This document shows positions 11,083-24,300 of a DNA stretch of 64,000 nt, piece after piece; position 1 is the first letter of the stretch; each line of letters starts with the position of its first letter. This stretch comes from Turnera subulata (taxonomy: Eukaryota > Streptophyta > Magnoliopsida > Malpighiales > Passifloraceae), in contig JAKUCV010004398.1 of assembly GCA_028386065.3 (NCBI GenBank), positions 106,566 through 170,565 of the forward strand. The letters are read 5' to 3'. The notes under the pieces were generated by a model, which had not been told where the DNA came from, did no database searches, and saw only the letters and a program-made list of their open reading frames with translations. Position numbers and translations under genes: made by a program.

Positions 11083-12757
11083 GGGTTAAGCACCTTTTTG
11101 GGTCCTCAGGTTTCGCGTTTGTTCTATTCCTATACCCGCGAGTTTTGCTGTCCCTTTTAGGTACCCCGGGTTTCAGTTTTTGGCTCTTTTCTATACCTCG
11201 GGCAGCCCGGCCAGTGGCCCGGGCAGACCTGACACGTGTCACTCTCCTATTGGTCCACGTCGGAAAAAAGTGGGGCCCACCTTATCCCTCAGATTTTTTC
11301 CCAAAAATTCGAAAATTCTTTTTCCTAATTTTTAAAGTCCTTACCGGCTGGTTGACCCGATTTTATTTTCGGTTTGTCCAAAACAGTATGATTTAGATAA
11401 AAGAACCCAACCCACTCAATTTAATTCCTGATTTTATTCCAATTTTTTATCCTTTTCTTTTTTTATTTGTTTTGTTTTGTTTTCCTATTTTTTCTTTTTC
11501 TTCTTCTTCCTAATTACTTCCTTCCTTCTTCTCATAAAAAAAAAAAGAATTACTTCCTTCTTTTCCATTATCTCCCAATTCTCCTAACTCTTCCTTAATA
11601 GCAAACCCAGACACCGAGTCAAAAATTCACAATTGGGGGAATTTGGGTTAAGACCCAGCCAAAATTCAAAAAGGTCAGGACCCTCATCTCCTGCGTGTGA
11701 TGATCGCCGAGGTCCCTATCATCGCCATCGACCTCGTCGAGATCGAGTTCAACTCCTTCGTCCTCAACGACGAGTTCATCGCCCACCGCCTCGGCCTCAT
11801 CCCTCTCAACTCCGACCGCGCCATGTCCATGCGCTTCTCCCGCGACTGCGACACCTGCGTCGGCGACAGCCAGTGCGAGTACTGCCCGTCGAGTTCCGCC
11901 TCTCCACCAAGTGCTTTAGTGACCAGACCCTCGACGTCACCAACTAGGAACTCTACAGCTCCGACCACTCCGTCGTCCCCGTGACTTGCCCGACTCCACC
12001 GGCTATGATTCCCCCGAGCAACGGTAGTTCTCAATTCAACCCTTTCGCCTTCCTTCCCTCTATTTTCGTGTTTCTGCCTTAGGGTTAGGGTTTTGATGGC
12101 TTCTTTTTATTTTTGATTTTGCTGATTTTGTTGATGTGTAGGGGGATTGTTATTGTGAAATTGAGGCGAGGGCAGGAGCTGAGGCTGAGGGCGATTGCGA
12201 GTTCCCCCAACTATGAATTTCGACTGGGTTTGCTAGCCATTGTTTGCTCGGGTTTTCTTTTGCTTGATTTGATTAAGGAAGATTGAGAGATAATGGAAAA
12301 AGGAGAAGTGGTGGGGTTCGGGAGGAAGAAGAACAGGAAAAAAGAGAGGAAAAAAACAAAAGAGACAAAAAAAGGAAAGGATAAAAATTTAGAATAAAAT
12401 CAGGAATTAAATTGAGTGGGTTGGGTTCTTTTATCTAAATCATACTGTTTTGGGCAAACCGGGAATAAAATCGGGTCAACCAGCCGGTAAGGACTTTAAA
12501 AGTTAGGAAAAAGAATTTTCGGGGAAAAAAATCTGAGGGATATGGTGGGCCCCTCTTTTTTTCCCCGACGTGGACCAATAGGAGAGTGACACGTGTCAGG
12601 TCTGCCAGGGCAACTGGCCACGTCATCGGCCGGGCTGCCCGAGGTATAGAAAAGAGCCAAAAACTGAAACCCAGGGTACCTAAAAGGGACAGCAAAACTC
12701 GCGGGTATAGGAATAGGACAAACGCGAAACCTGAGGACCCAAAAAGGTGCTTAACCC
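11083..12757. mobile_element. Pack-MULE carrying a fragment of an RNA polymerase II subunit gene
   Basis: Inverted repeats of about 350-400 bp start GGGTTAAGCACC at 11083 and end with its complement at 12757. The 10-bp direct repeat aataaacaaa flanks it (11073-11082 and 12758-12767), as expected for Mutator-like elements. Between the arms lies not transposase but a fragment of an NRPB3-like gene with its intron still present (separate entry). An intron-containing fragment means capture from genomic DNA rather than from mRNA. The arms hold ACGT-core motifs (CACGTGTC, CCACGTCGG) and a GGGCAGCCCGG block also seen in the two other inverted-repeat elements to the left. Confidence 0.85.
11686..12199 (+). 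pseudogene. Captured fragment of the RNA polymerase II subunit 3 gene (NRPB3-like)
   Basis: From 11697 the frame reads [35 protein letters not shown] and [10 protein letters not shown], which I recognise as the early RPB3 dimerisation region and its Cys-rich loop. The frame then shifts near 11886 to [19 protein letters not shown], meets TAG, continues [12 protein letters not shown], shifts again and gives DSTGYDSPEQR. A GT-AG intron (12024-12141) interrupts an Arg codon, after which GIVIVKLRRGQELRLRAIA follows. Full-length RPB3 is about 320 residues; only an internal part of roughly 130 is here. Two frameshifts and a stop make it non-functional as RPB3, which normally assembles with RPB11 in the nuclear polymerase. 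The parent gene is elsewhere. Confidence 0.85.
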
Positions 12758-12767
12758 AATAAACAAA

Positions 12768-13146
12768 TCGACTTCATGAGAGGCAAACAAATCAAGTTTT
12801 AACGGGTAGCCAAATCATTTTGAGCCAATGAATTAAGTGCAACTTTCTGGTTAGTTTTTTAGTCTTCTTCTCTCAATGTATTCTTCATAACTTCATTCCT
12901 CCATCAATAAAACAACATCAATGATTAGCATTAAAAAAAAAATCCTTTCTGGTTAATATCGCACTTCTTGCGAACTTGTATATGCATATAACTCTCTCAT
13001 GTGCTTTTAGGCTTTTACCCTTGATAATGATAAGTATTTTATCATTTGCAATTTATAATGAGGTTGACAGATAAGCAAATCCCTTTCAATAATTAGGGTA
13101 AGTTAGTCATTGATGAGCCCGCGAGACAGAATGCTGATGTTAGTAT
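12768..13146. other. Intergenic, no gene seen
   Basis: Short AT-rich spacer between the Pack-MULE and the Ty3 element at 13152. Nothing supported. Confidence 0.55.
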
Positions 13147-13151
13147 TTTTA

Positions 13152-15911
13152 TGAAGCGCCTCGACCCGTATTTACCATATAGGGTAAACACGTGCCAGAA
13201 CTATTTTTATTACAATAGCAGACAATATATATGATGCGAAATATAATACAAGGCAAACCCAAATACAACATTTGTCACCTGATCCCGGGGTCCATTATTA
13301 TAATCAATACACTCCAACCCAACCATTAGCAGAGGAAATATGTTACAACAACAAGACATAATACAGTAACAACAGCAACAGAGAATATCCTCAACAGCAA
13401 CAACACAATAGAAAAACAAGCAGCGAAAGTCTTAGAATGAGATGCACGGAGGTATGGATCCGGGGTCTGGTGGAGTAGAAACAGCAGCTGACCGAACCAC
13501 GTACCTGTACTACGAGCAACTCATCCTACGGGATGAAACCCCGCAGGCGAAAGGTGAGTCCGAAGTGCTCACCGACCAAGGATAAACAGTAATATGCAGG
13601 CAAACATAATACTTTCGAAGAAAATACTAGCAAAAGACAAATCAAAGATTCAACCAGATCATGACTGAGCCAAGACCAAAAGACAACATAATTTCCAATT
13701 TTATCTTCAGGGCCCTGCCACTGGACAAGCTAGGGTCGTATCTGGGTGCTAGATCAAACCAAGAGAGCCCAGGGATCGACATCCCAAAAATAGATCCCAG
13801 GGATAGACATCCCAAAAATATAATAAACCGGGATAGACATCCCAAGCATAGACATGCTTATCACAAGCAACCCAGATCATAGCCACCACAAAACAGTCTC
13901 TAACCATCGAGCCGTACCACTACTTTCCAAGAGACTATAAAGTCGTCAACACAACTTCCAATTATCCAATTATCTCATCATATCAGTTTATCCATGGTTA
14001 ACAGATCAGCAACAATAATAGTAACACAACGACCAAACTCAATCGGTTCAGCAGTTCAATCAAGCAAATAATTATCAGAGAAACACACAGTATTATGTGC
14101 AACATATCGAAGGTTATCCATCCTCACCTTAGCCGATTTTCCTACTCCTGAAAGTCCTAAAAATGTCCCGACTCTGGTTCCACGGAATACTGCTCGTTAT
14201 CAACTCCTATATATAATTATTAACAAAAACATAGTCATACAAATGCACAGTGAATATGATATGCATATGACTACAACCCCATTACCCGTACTCGTTTGAT
14301 ACTTCGACATAAATATTATTATTTTTTAAAAAAATTATTTGTATTTCCTTTTTCCACAAATTAATACATCATATATATACATATTCCGGATATTATTCTT
14401 TGATAATATCTTTTCCAGAAATATTATCTTGATTATTTATCTAACTCATATATATACGGGTATCTACCATATCAGTATAGTCATATACTTATATATATCC
14501 TTTCTAAATTAAAAAGATAATTATTATTATCACTTATATTCTTTTCCAAAAATTATAGTTATCATAAAATAATCTTTTTAGAAATTAGTCAGGCATATAT
14601 ATATACTTTCCGGTAAAACATTTACATAGTATATATCCTTAAGAGTATTTACTATAATTTGATAATCATGTTATAATTACCTTAGTTTCTTGAAAATATT
14701 CTTGTAAGGTAGCTACTTCATTTATTTCCACAAAATATAACCATATACTAGATATTCCTTTTTCCAAGAAAATATCTAATCCATATTATATATATTTATT
14801 TATTATCATATATATTTTTTTTCCAAATTTTATTTCCCTATTTTTAATTAATTAACTCGGTCTGGGCCAAGGTTCAAGTCCAAGCCCAGGTGTAACCATA
14901 CCAAAACCTAGGCCCGTTAGCCTAAGCCACTAATAACACAGCCCAGGCAGGCATCCGGGCCAACCCGACCCAGTGCCATGACCCGGCTGTGTGGAGCGGT
15001 TCGAGCACGCATCTGGGTCTTTAACCCGTGCTCACCTTGCAGTGGCGGCGGCGGCGGCTGAGCAAAGCACAGGCGGGGCAGCGAAGAGGCGATGAAGACG
15101 CGGCTGAAGGGGAGGCGTGCGACGGCAGCACCGAGAGGAATGGGTCTGACGGCGCGAAGGAGGCAACGGGAGGGGGAATCGTCGGCTGGCTGCTGTCGAG
15201 CGAGGTGAGGAGGAGAAGATGGTGGCAATGACGGCGTGTGAGGGGTTCGGCCGGTGATGTTGGCGGGTGGTTGGTGGCGGCTTGGGTGGAGAGGAGAAGA
15301 CGAGGGTAGTGGCGGCGAGTGTGGTGTTGGTGGCGGTTTATGGCCGGCGGTTAATGTGGTGTTTGTTGTTTATTTTTTTTCTTTCTCTTTTTCTGGTTTT
15401 AGTTTTGAGAGGTGAGTTGCACTGGTTGTTTTGTGTTTACAAGGGAAGGAAGAGAACTGGGCAGAGGGTTGTTTGCAGAGGTGAGTGGATGATGGTGTGG
15501 TACTTAAAAGCAAAAGAATCACAGGTAATAAAAGTGCATGGATACTGGCGGAACAGGAAAGAGACGGCGGTAGCCTGTATAATTGAGCCGCCTCAATTAT
15601 GCAGGTTTGTCTGCATATAAACCGTGTACCGACTGGACCAAAAAATAACTATAATACCCCCTTGACTTTATTTCTGGTCCGATAATTCAAGGATAAACCT
15701 GACTTTCCTGAAGATTCCTGGACCCGAAAAATACCAACTTTGGTCCGTAAAATCCACAGAAAAATTAGGAACGTGGGGTATAGGTCAGTTTCAGAATCCA
15801 ATGCATAATTTACCCTGAAATAATTACCCAAGATTAATTTCATAAGGTAAATTACTGTACAAGGCCTTTTACAATCCCGGGAAAAACATAAATTTTACTC
15901 GGGCTGTTACA
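13152..15911 (-). repeat. 3' LTR of element D
   Basis: On the plus strand it begins TGAAGCGCCTCGACCC and ends CGGGCTGTTACA, i.e. TG...CA. It includes the hairpin array (13771-13860), the conserved GCACTTCGGACTCACC-type block with its CCTGCGGG hairpin near 13530-13560, an AT-rich middle, and a GC-rich block (14930-15400). Its second half matches 17965-19590, which identifies the partial 5' LTR. Confidence 0.8.
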
Positions 15912-15952
15912 GTCTTCCCTCCTTAAAAGAATTTCGTCCTCGAAATTCATTC

Positions 15953-17992
15953 CTATTCTATCAAGAGATGCGGATAATAGGACCGCATGTGTTCTTCAAC
16001 TTCCCATGTAGACTCGTTAGCGGAATGCTTACTCCACTTGACCTTTACCATGGGAATGGTATGGTTCCGCAACTGCCGAACTTCTCGAGCAAGAATCTGT
16101 TCTGGCACTTCTGTGTAGGTAAGGTCCTCTGCTACCTCCACATCCATTGGGGCCACAACATGACTAGGGTCCGATCGATATCTCCTCAGCATAGAGACAT
16201 GGAACACGTCATGAATACGTGATAGCTCCTCAGGTAAAGATAGCCTGTAAGCTAGTGGTCCAATTCTCTCCACGATCTCATAGGGTCCGATATATCTTGG
16301 GCTCAGCTTCCCTGTTTTGCCGAACCTAATCACACCTTTCTAAGATGCTACTCTGAGGAAAACCTTCTTACCAACAATATACTCCATCTTACGTCGGTGT
16401 TTGTCGGCGTAGCTCTTTTGCCGATCCTGAGCAGCTCTCATACACTGTCTCACCGTCTGGATCTTGTCCTCTGTCTGTTGGACTAAGTCCGGTCCAACAA
16501 TCAGTCTCATACCTTCTTCATCCCAACATACTGGACTTCTACACTTCCTTCCATAGAGGGCCTCAAAAGGTGGCATCCCAATGCTGGAATGGTAGCCGTT
16601 GTTATACGCAAGCTCTGCTAAGGGTAGATACTTATCCCAACTCCCATTGAAGTTAAGTACGCAAGCCCTCAACATGTCCTCTAGCATCTGTATGGTCCTC
16701 TCAGACTGTCCATCTGTCTGAGGATGAGAAGCAGTGCTGAAGCTCAACTTGGTTCCCAAAGCTGCTTGTAAGCTCTTCCAGAAATATGATGTGAACCTCG
16801 GATCTCTATTTGAGACTATAGACTTTAGAATCCCGTGTAGTCTCACAACCTCAGCAACATATTTACCCGCCAATGTGTCCATGGTATCAGTTTGGCGGAT
16901 AGGGAGAAAATGAGCCGATTTTGTTAATCGATCAACGATGACCCAAATAGCATCATGCTGCCTCCGAGTCATCGGTAAACCAATCACAAAATCCATGGTG
17001 ATCATCTCCCACTTCCACTCAAGCACTGTCAACGATCTCAACTTCCCTGCCGAAGCTTGATGTTCGGCTTTCACCTGTTGACATGTAAGACATCTTGCAA
17101 CATACTCAGCTACATCCTTCTTCATACGAGGCCACCGGAAATGGCTCTTCAGGTTCTGATACATCTTGGTGCTTCCAGGATGCATCGCATATGGCGTCAT
17201 ATGACCTTCATCCAGGATCTAACTACGCAGATTACTGACATTGGGTACACATACCCGTTTCCCAATCATCAGTGCTCCATCATCAGCTATACAAAACTTG
17301 TCTTCTTTTCCACTCCTTACTCCTTCCTTTAGCTTGACCAGGTCGGGATCTCCATCTTGTAACTCCACTATCCATCCTCTTAGGTTGGACTTGACACTCA
17401 TGTGTGTCAGCAAGGCTCCTGTATCATCCACTGTCAGACCAACTCCCAGCTTCCTTAACTCGAGAAGCGAAAACATCGAGTAACTAGTGGAAGCATCCTC
17501 TGGTTGTCTCCGGCTCAAGGCATCAGCTGCCACATTAGCCTTTCCTGGGTGATACTCTATGGTACAATCATAATCATTAAGCAACTCAACCCAACGTCTC
17601 TGTTGTAGGTTAAGCTCTTTCTGAGTCATGATGTACTTAAGACTCTTGTGGTCGGTGAAAATTCGACACTTCTCTCTAAATAAGTAGTGTCTCCAAATCT
17701 TCAGAGCCAAGATCACAGCTGCCATCTCAAGATCATGTGTTGTGTAGTTCTTTTCATGAGCCCTCAACTGCCTAGAGGCGTAAGCAATCACTCGCCCTTC
17801 TTGCATTAGCACGGCTCCTAAACCAAGTCCCGATGCATCACAAAACAACACATACTCAACTCCAGGCTTCGGTACTGTCAGAACCGGTGCTGTGGTCAGC
17901 TTTCTTTTAAGCTCTTCAAAACTCTGCTGACATTTCGGGCTCCAAACAAACGCCTGTATTTGTAAAAAAATATTTGTATTTCCTTTTTCCAC
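15953..17992 (-). pseudogene. Ty3 pol remnant: RNase H, integrase, chromodomain-like end
   Basis: The first frame (17992-17219) has the Ty3 connection and RNase H features [42 protein letters not shown] and [11 protein letters not shown]. The next (17200-16340) has the integrase His/Cys module (CLTCQQVKAEH), the core MDFVIGLPMTRRQHDAIWVI, and SHPQTDGQSERTIQ with its catalytic Glu. The last (16333-15953) has GKLSPRYIGPYEIVERIG, LRRYRSDPSHV, and a chromodomain-like tail with VKVKWSKHSANESTWE. Two in-frame stops separate the three parts: one replaces the Arg present at the same place in element A (near 17218), the other replaces a Trp (near 16337). The 5' end is lost. Non-functional. Confidence 0.85.
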
Positions 17993-19594
17993 AAATTAAT
18001 ACATCGTATATATACATATTCCGGATATTATTCTTTGATAATATATTTTCCAGAAATATTATCTTGATTATTTATCTAACTCATATATATACGGGTATCT
18101 ACCATATTAGTATAGTCATATACTTATATATATCCTTTCTAAATTAAAAAGATAATTATTATTATCACTTATATTCTTTTCCAAAAATTATAGTTATCAT
18201 AAAATAATATTTTTAGAAATTAGTCACGCATATATATATATTTTTCGGTAAAACATTTACATAGTATATATCCTTAAGAGTATTTACTATAATTTAATAA
18301 CATTTATTTCCACAAAATATAACCATATACTAGATATTCTTTTTTCCCAGAAAATATCTAATCCATATTATATATATTTATTTATTATCATATATATTTT
18401 TTTCCAAATTTTATTTCCCTATTTTTAATTAATTAACTCGGTCTGGGCCAAGGTTCAAGTCCAAGCCCAGGTGTAACCGTACCAAAACCCAGGCCCGTTA
18501 GCCCAAGCCACTAATAACACAGCCTAGGCAGGCATCCCGGCCAACCCGACCCAGTGCCATGACCTGGCTGTGTGGAGCGGGTCGAGCACGCATCCGGGTC
18601 TTCAACCCGTGCTCACCTTGCAGGGGCGGCGGCGGCTGAGCAAAGCACAGGCGGGGAGGCGACGAGGCGACGAAGACGCAGCTGAAGGGGAGGCGTGCGA
18701 CGGCAGCACCGAGAGGAGGGAACGGCGTCTCGTCGGGCTCCACTCCTCAGATCGGCACATCTGCAGGTGGTTGCTGGCGGCGAGTTGCTGGTGACGGGTT
18801 TGACAGCGCGAAGGAGGCAACGCGAGGGGGAATCGTCGGCTGGCTGCTGTCGAGCGAGGCAAGGGGGAGAAGATGGTGGCGATGACGGCGTGTGAGGGGT
18901 TCGGCCGGTGATGTTGGCGGGTGGTTGGTGGCGGCTTGGGTGGAGAGGAGAAGACGAGGGTGGTGGCGGCGAGTGTGGTGCTGGTGGCTCGGGTTTGGTG
19001 GTGGCGGTTCACGGCCGGCGGTTGATGTGGTGTTTGTTGTTTATTGTTTATTTTTTCCTTTTTCTTTTCTTTCTCTTTTTCTGGTTTTAGTTTTGAGAGG
19101 TTTGTTGCACTGGTTGTTTTGTGTTTACAAGGGAAGGGAACTGGGCAGAGGGTTGTTTGCAGAGGTGAGTGGATGATGGTGTGGTACTGTAAAGCAAAAG
19201 AATCACAGGTAATAAACGTGCATGGATACTGGCGGAACAGGAAAGAGACGGCGGCAACCTGTATAATTGAGCAGCCTCAATTGTGCAGGTTTGTCTGCAT
19301 ATAAACCGTGTACCGACCTGGCCAGAAAATAACTATAATACCCCATTGACTTTATTTCTGGTCCTATAATTCGAGGATAAACCTGACTTTCCTGAAGATT
19401 CCTGGACCCAAAAAATACTAACTCTGGTCCGTAAAATCCACAGAAAAATCGGGAACGTGGGGTATAGGTCGGTTTCAGAATCCAATGCATAATTTACCCT
19501 GAAATAATTACCCAAGATTAATTTTATAAGGTAAATTACTGTACAAGGCCTTTTACAATTCCGGTAAAAATATAAATTTTACCCGGGCTGTTAA
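17965..19594 (-). repeat. Partial 5' LTR of element D
   Basis: It matches 14331-15908 of the left LTR, with small indels and an extra block of about 80 bp around 18719-18800. It is cut at 17965, where it joins pol directly. Confidence 0.75.
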
Positions 19595-19599
19595 TTTTA

Positions 19600-21382
19600 T
19601 CTTTTAATGACAATTTGTTTCTAACATAATATAGGTAATCATTTTTTGTATAGGATATTTATTTTTTCATATCCTAAGTCAGCCCACCTTTCTCTAAAAG
19701 TTATCAAGATACCCAAATTAATCCTTATATCCTAAGATGTTGTACCTTAAAATGTTACGTTTTGTAACTAGAACTTAAAATACCTTGGCTAACCTAGAAG
19801 AACTCCAATCATTGATTTAACCCCAGGCAGGATAATATATTTATTTTGTATAATTTTCTAAATCCCTCATTTTATGGGCCTTAAGTAGCACATGCAGATG
19901 CAGCGGTATCATTCAGAAATCTCATTATTTCTTTGTCCTTTTTGATGGAGGCTGCATTTAGCTGATAAAGGATTGGGGGGCATAGCCAAATGTACTACAC
20001 ACTCGTGCATGGTAAGAAAACGACCATAATATTCTTGCTTGTTTCTACCTTATTATTTCTTACTTTCCCACCTAACCCCTTTTATATAATGTAAGAAAAG
20101 AATGATCAGATAATAATAAAAAGGAAAAAAAAAGAATCAAATCACAAGTATGATCTCACCACTGCCTAACCACTAACACGTTTATGGCCCCCACTCTTTT
20201 TTGTATATCAATTCACGTCCCTATCTCTCACTCTCTCCACATCTCTAATATTATTGTTTCCATTTTTTTGCGTCTTCTTTTTGTTTTTGCCTCTCTTTTC
20301 TTTCTTTTCAGTGCAGGCTATATTAATAGTAGTGTTTTATAGGAGGAACCACAAGGAACAAAAGTTTACACAACTCGAAAGAGAATCTTTTTTTTCTCGT
20401 TTTTATTTTTCTGGGGAGGGGTATCCTATATTTTTTTCCTTTTTATTTCTGTGAGTTTTGATCAAAAGCTTTCATGTAGAGCAGGCAAACTAAAGCACTT
20501 TTGCATGTACGACGAGTAGGATAATTGTTCTTTCAAGTGTCTAGTCTTTTAAAGTTTCACTTACAAAAGCAAAAACTCTGCTACTACAGCTTGGCTGCTT
20601 GTCTCTGGCCTGTGCTTGTTGGCCATTAAGGAGTAAGTAGTGATCATTTCTTCTTTTGGAGCCATATAGAGTTTTTGTGGGTTTGATGATTTCACTGTTG
20701 AAAAACAGTGCTCAGCTCTAAAACCCATGTCTCCATAGAAGAAAAAGGTAGCTTTATAAGACTTCTTGTAGGTCCGTACTATCTCCATGTTTTTCTTTTT
20801 AAAAAAAAAAAAAATTGTGTCTGTTAACTGGTATTTTTTGTGGTTGATTAATATAAGATTTCCAGAAAATAAAAAAAGAATTTCTAATTATTGTTTTCTC
20901 ACTAGATTATTATTTTGAACATTTTGGAAGCCAAAAACCAAGAAGTTCCCTTAGTATAGGCTTGTTAATTTTCTCTTGTTTAATTATTTTTCTTCTTTCT
21001 CCCTCATCAATGTTACTCATGTCTCGAGCAACAAACCAGTAGCTAGCGGTTCCTACTTGACTAGACAGTAACACCTGCTACTTCAAGTAACTGTGTGAGT
21101 TTGAGCTTCTTCTTCTGCGGTTTTCAAGCTTCATGAGTTGCCAAAATATGAGTGTCTGTGTTTAAGTTCAAGCTCCAGTTTGCTTAGACAAAACACAATC
21201 CACGTACCAGCTGGGTTCTTGTGGTGCAAGAATCAATATTTGGAGCTAAGGACAATATATATACATGGCTCCTTTAGATTGTGAATATGCAGTGTAGGTG
21301 CTTTTTGTTATACATGCAAAAGTACTACTGGAATTGCAAGACTTGCATTCAGCTTCAGGTGCCCTTTTGAGCTCAACTCATA
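19600..21382 (+). promoter_or_regulatory. Upstream region and probable 5' UTR of the bHLH gene
   Basis: No coding exon seen. AT-rich with pyrimidine runs, as in plant promoters and leaders (CTCTCTCACTCTCTCC near 20225). If the leader is unspliced near the gene, two short upstream frames precede the main start: one at 21131 (10 codons, ending at the TAA before TTCAAG) and one at 21264 (10 codons, ending TAG). They could lower translation. Many genes of this clade have a leader intron, which I cannot place, so this part is inference. Confidence 0.35.
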
Positions 21383-24300
21383 ATGGCTAACCTGGAGACA
21401 GTTCCAGTTCCAGAGAACCTCAGGAAACAGCTTGCTTTAGCTGTGACCAGCATTCAATGGAGTTATGCCATCTTTTGGTCTCTTTCATCTGAGCAACCAG
21501 GGTATACAATACTGTTCACCCCCCGAATGTTTCTTTCTTTCTTTCTTTCTCTTTAATGCCATACTTACTGAACTTACTCTTTGTTCTTTGTCCTTGGTTG
21601 GTGTGTGTGTATTGCCATATTCCTCTTTGAAAAATAATAATTGTGACTAAGTTATGTGTTTGGCTAAAGAAAATCATGATATATAGAATTTTAAAATGTT
21701 TTTCTCTGACTTCTATCACTTGCTCATTTATTGTCTTTTTTTGATTTTGTTGAGCGTGGAAGTTGAAAGTAGACTACAGTGAACTTATGGAAGAAAATTT
21801 ATGTGAGACTCTGTACTAATCAAACTGATGCATGTATGGAACTTCTCGTACAAAGATTAACAGTAATCTGTCTATTTCTTCCCCATTATTTTCTTCCACT
21901 TCTGTATCTGTGTAGTACATTATTCAAGATGGCTTAATATTGTCATGTGTTAAATAATGGAAGAAGAGCATATTTTCGTACATGCAATAATTAAGTAAGG
22001 TGACCTGTATTCAATTTGGGGTAGGTTCTTGTCTGTTCTATCAATTCAACATCACTTTTTAGTTCTTTAATTTTGCCTTTGTTTCTGGTTAGTACTATCT
22101 TGAGGCTTAATTAGCAGCATCATCACTAGCTCTCCTCCATGTTCTAAACGTGGATTCTGCATAATAGGTTGCTGGAGTGGGGTGATGGATACTACAATGG
22201 AGATATTAAGACAAGGAAAACAGTTCAATCCATTGAGCTTAATGCAGACCAGTTGGGGTTACAGAGAAGTGAACAGCTAAGAGAACTGTACCTATCCCTT
22301 TCCGCCGGTGAAGCCAGCCAAGAAGCTAGGAGACCTTCAGCTGCATTGTCCCCAGAAGATCTCACAGATGCAGAATGGTATTATTTGGTCTGCATGTCCT
22401 TTGTGTTCGATATTGGCCAAGGGTAAAATAAATATATCTCTACTGTTGCCGTCATTGTACAATCCACTCTAGCTACCATGATTTGACTTCTTTAATCTTT
22501 TGATTATGTTCACTAATTAATTGTTCCTTTGAATTATTAACTTGTAGCTTGCCAGGAAGGACATTAGCAAATGGTCGACCCACCTGGATGTGCAATGCTC
22601 ACAATGCAGATAGCAAAGTATTCAGTCGTTCTTTACTAGCAAAGGTAGCTTGCTGCTTCTCTTTTGAGTTCTTATTTCCTTTCATAACTAGCTGTAATAT
22701 ATAGCAGTAGCTGGTATGTGCTCAAAGAAAACTAAGATGCCTTCTTCTCTGCTTGTTTTTATCTGGTGTTGGATTCCTGGCAAACCATTCCCTTCAGAGT
22801 GCAGGTATTCAGGTACTAATTATCTCTATCTCCTACTAGAACTTCAATTTTGCAGGCATGCAAACCATCTGCTCTTTTATCAATCAAGCAAAAACTGGTT
22901 CCTGTATACACAATAACACCTTCTAAAACCAGGGAAGTTGGATAGAGAACATAGACATAAAACATTAATTACATTACCAGAAGGAATATATAGTAACTAT
23001 CTGATGATGTTTGTTCTGTTGTAACTTTACCAGACTGTAGTGAGCTTTCCATTTTCGAGAGGTGTAGTGGAGCTGGGCGTGACTGAACTGGTAATTCCTC
23101 TCCAGATTACCCACATGGCCTGTTGGATATACGATTTGTTATCTGAAGTGACTATGGGATGCAATCTAAGTCATTCTTTCTTGTGGTGATTTATAGGTTT
23201 TGGAGGATCCGAGCCTTATTCAGCACATCAAGGCCTCATTCTTGGAGATTCCATGCCCTATACTCATGAATGACTCTGGTGCAAGGAGTGACAAAGAACT
23301 TGATTATGCTTCTTATGATCAAGGGAACTTTGCTAATGGGATAAGCCCGATTGTAGAATGTGAAGGATTAGACATAGCCTCCCCTAATAATAGTTCAGAT
23401 AATCTTCCTGATGAGGATTCAATTTTGGAAGGAATTCATCAAGGAGCTTCTCAGGTACAAAGTTGGCAGTTCATTGATGATGACTTCAGTAATTGTGTCC
23501 GCCAGTCCATGAATTCTAGTGACTGTATATCCCAGGCCATTGTAGATACTGTAAAAGTTGTTCCGGTTCCTGATGAAGAAAAGGGAAATTACAGCCACTG
23601 TTTGCAAGAAGTTCAGGACTGCACTCGCAAGAAATTTACAGCATTAGACCTACGAAGTGATGATTTGCACTATCAAAGTGTTGTTTCTTGCCTCTTGAAG
23701 ACCTCTGATCCGCTAATCCTGGGAGCCTGTCTTCATAGGTGTCATCTGGAATCCAGCTTTATGAGTTGGAAAAAAGTCAATATGGTGCCAGTTTCTAATT
23801 CAAAAGGCAGAACTCCCCAAAATATACTGAAGAAGATACTCTTTGATGTTCCTAGGATGCATCTACAATGCTTGTTCGAGGTTCGAGAAGATAACATCGA
23901 CAAGGTTGGAGTATTGAGGCCTGAGGCTGATGAAATCGACCATGCATTATCAGAGAGGAATAGAAGGGAAAAGATAAACCAGAGGTTCATGATATTGAAG
24001 TCAATTGTCCCTTCCACAAGCAAGGTACTTAAACAATCTTTTCTCCTTGATTTTGGACTTGAAATAGGCAGCTGTAGGATAAAATCTTTCTTTCTTTCTG
24101 CAGGTTGATAAAGTATCCATACTAGATGACACAATAGAGTACTTGAAAGAGCTTGAAAGAAGGGTCAAAGAGCTGGAGTCATGCAGGGAGTTGACAGAGT
24201 TGGAGGAGAGCACAAAAGCAAAACCCTTGGAGGCTGTGGAGAGAACATCTGATAACTATGGAAGACGAAGAGTGGGGAGTACTGGAAAAGGGACATCAGC

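Larger units (their letters stand above)
13152..19594 (-). mobile_element. Truncated Ty3 (chromovirus-like) LTR retrotransposon, element D
   Basis: Read on the minus strand, the order is: start of the 5' LTR (19594 down to about 17965), an abrupt join into the middle of pol (connection/RNase H), integrase, a chromodomain-like C-terminus, then a complete 3' LTR (15911-13152). The second half of the 5' LTR, primer site, gag, protease and most of the reverse transcriptase are gone, so one deletion from mid-LTR to mid-pol explains the structure. The flanks tttta (13147-13151 and 19595-19599) look like the 5-bp target duplication if the last LTR bases are slightly altered. It cannot move by itself. 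Confidence 0.8.
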
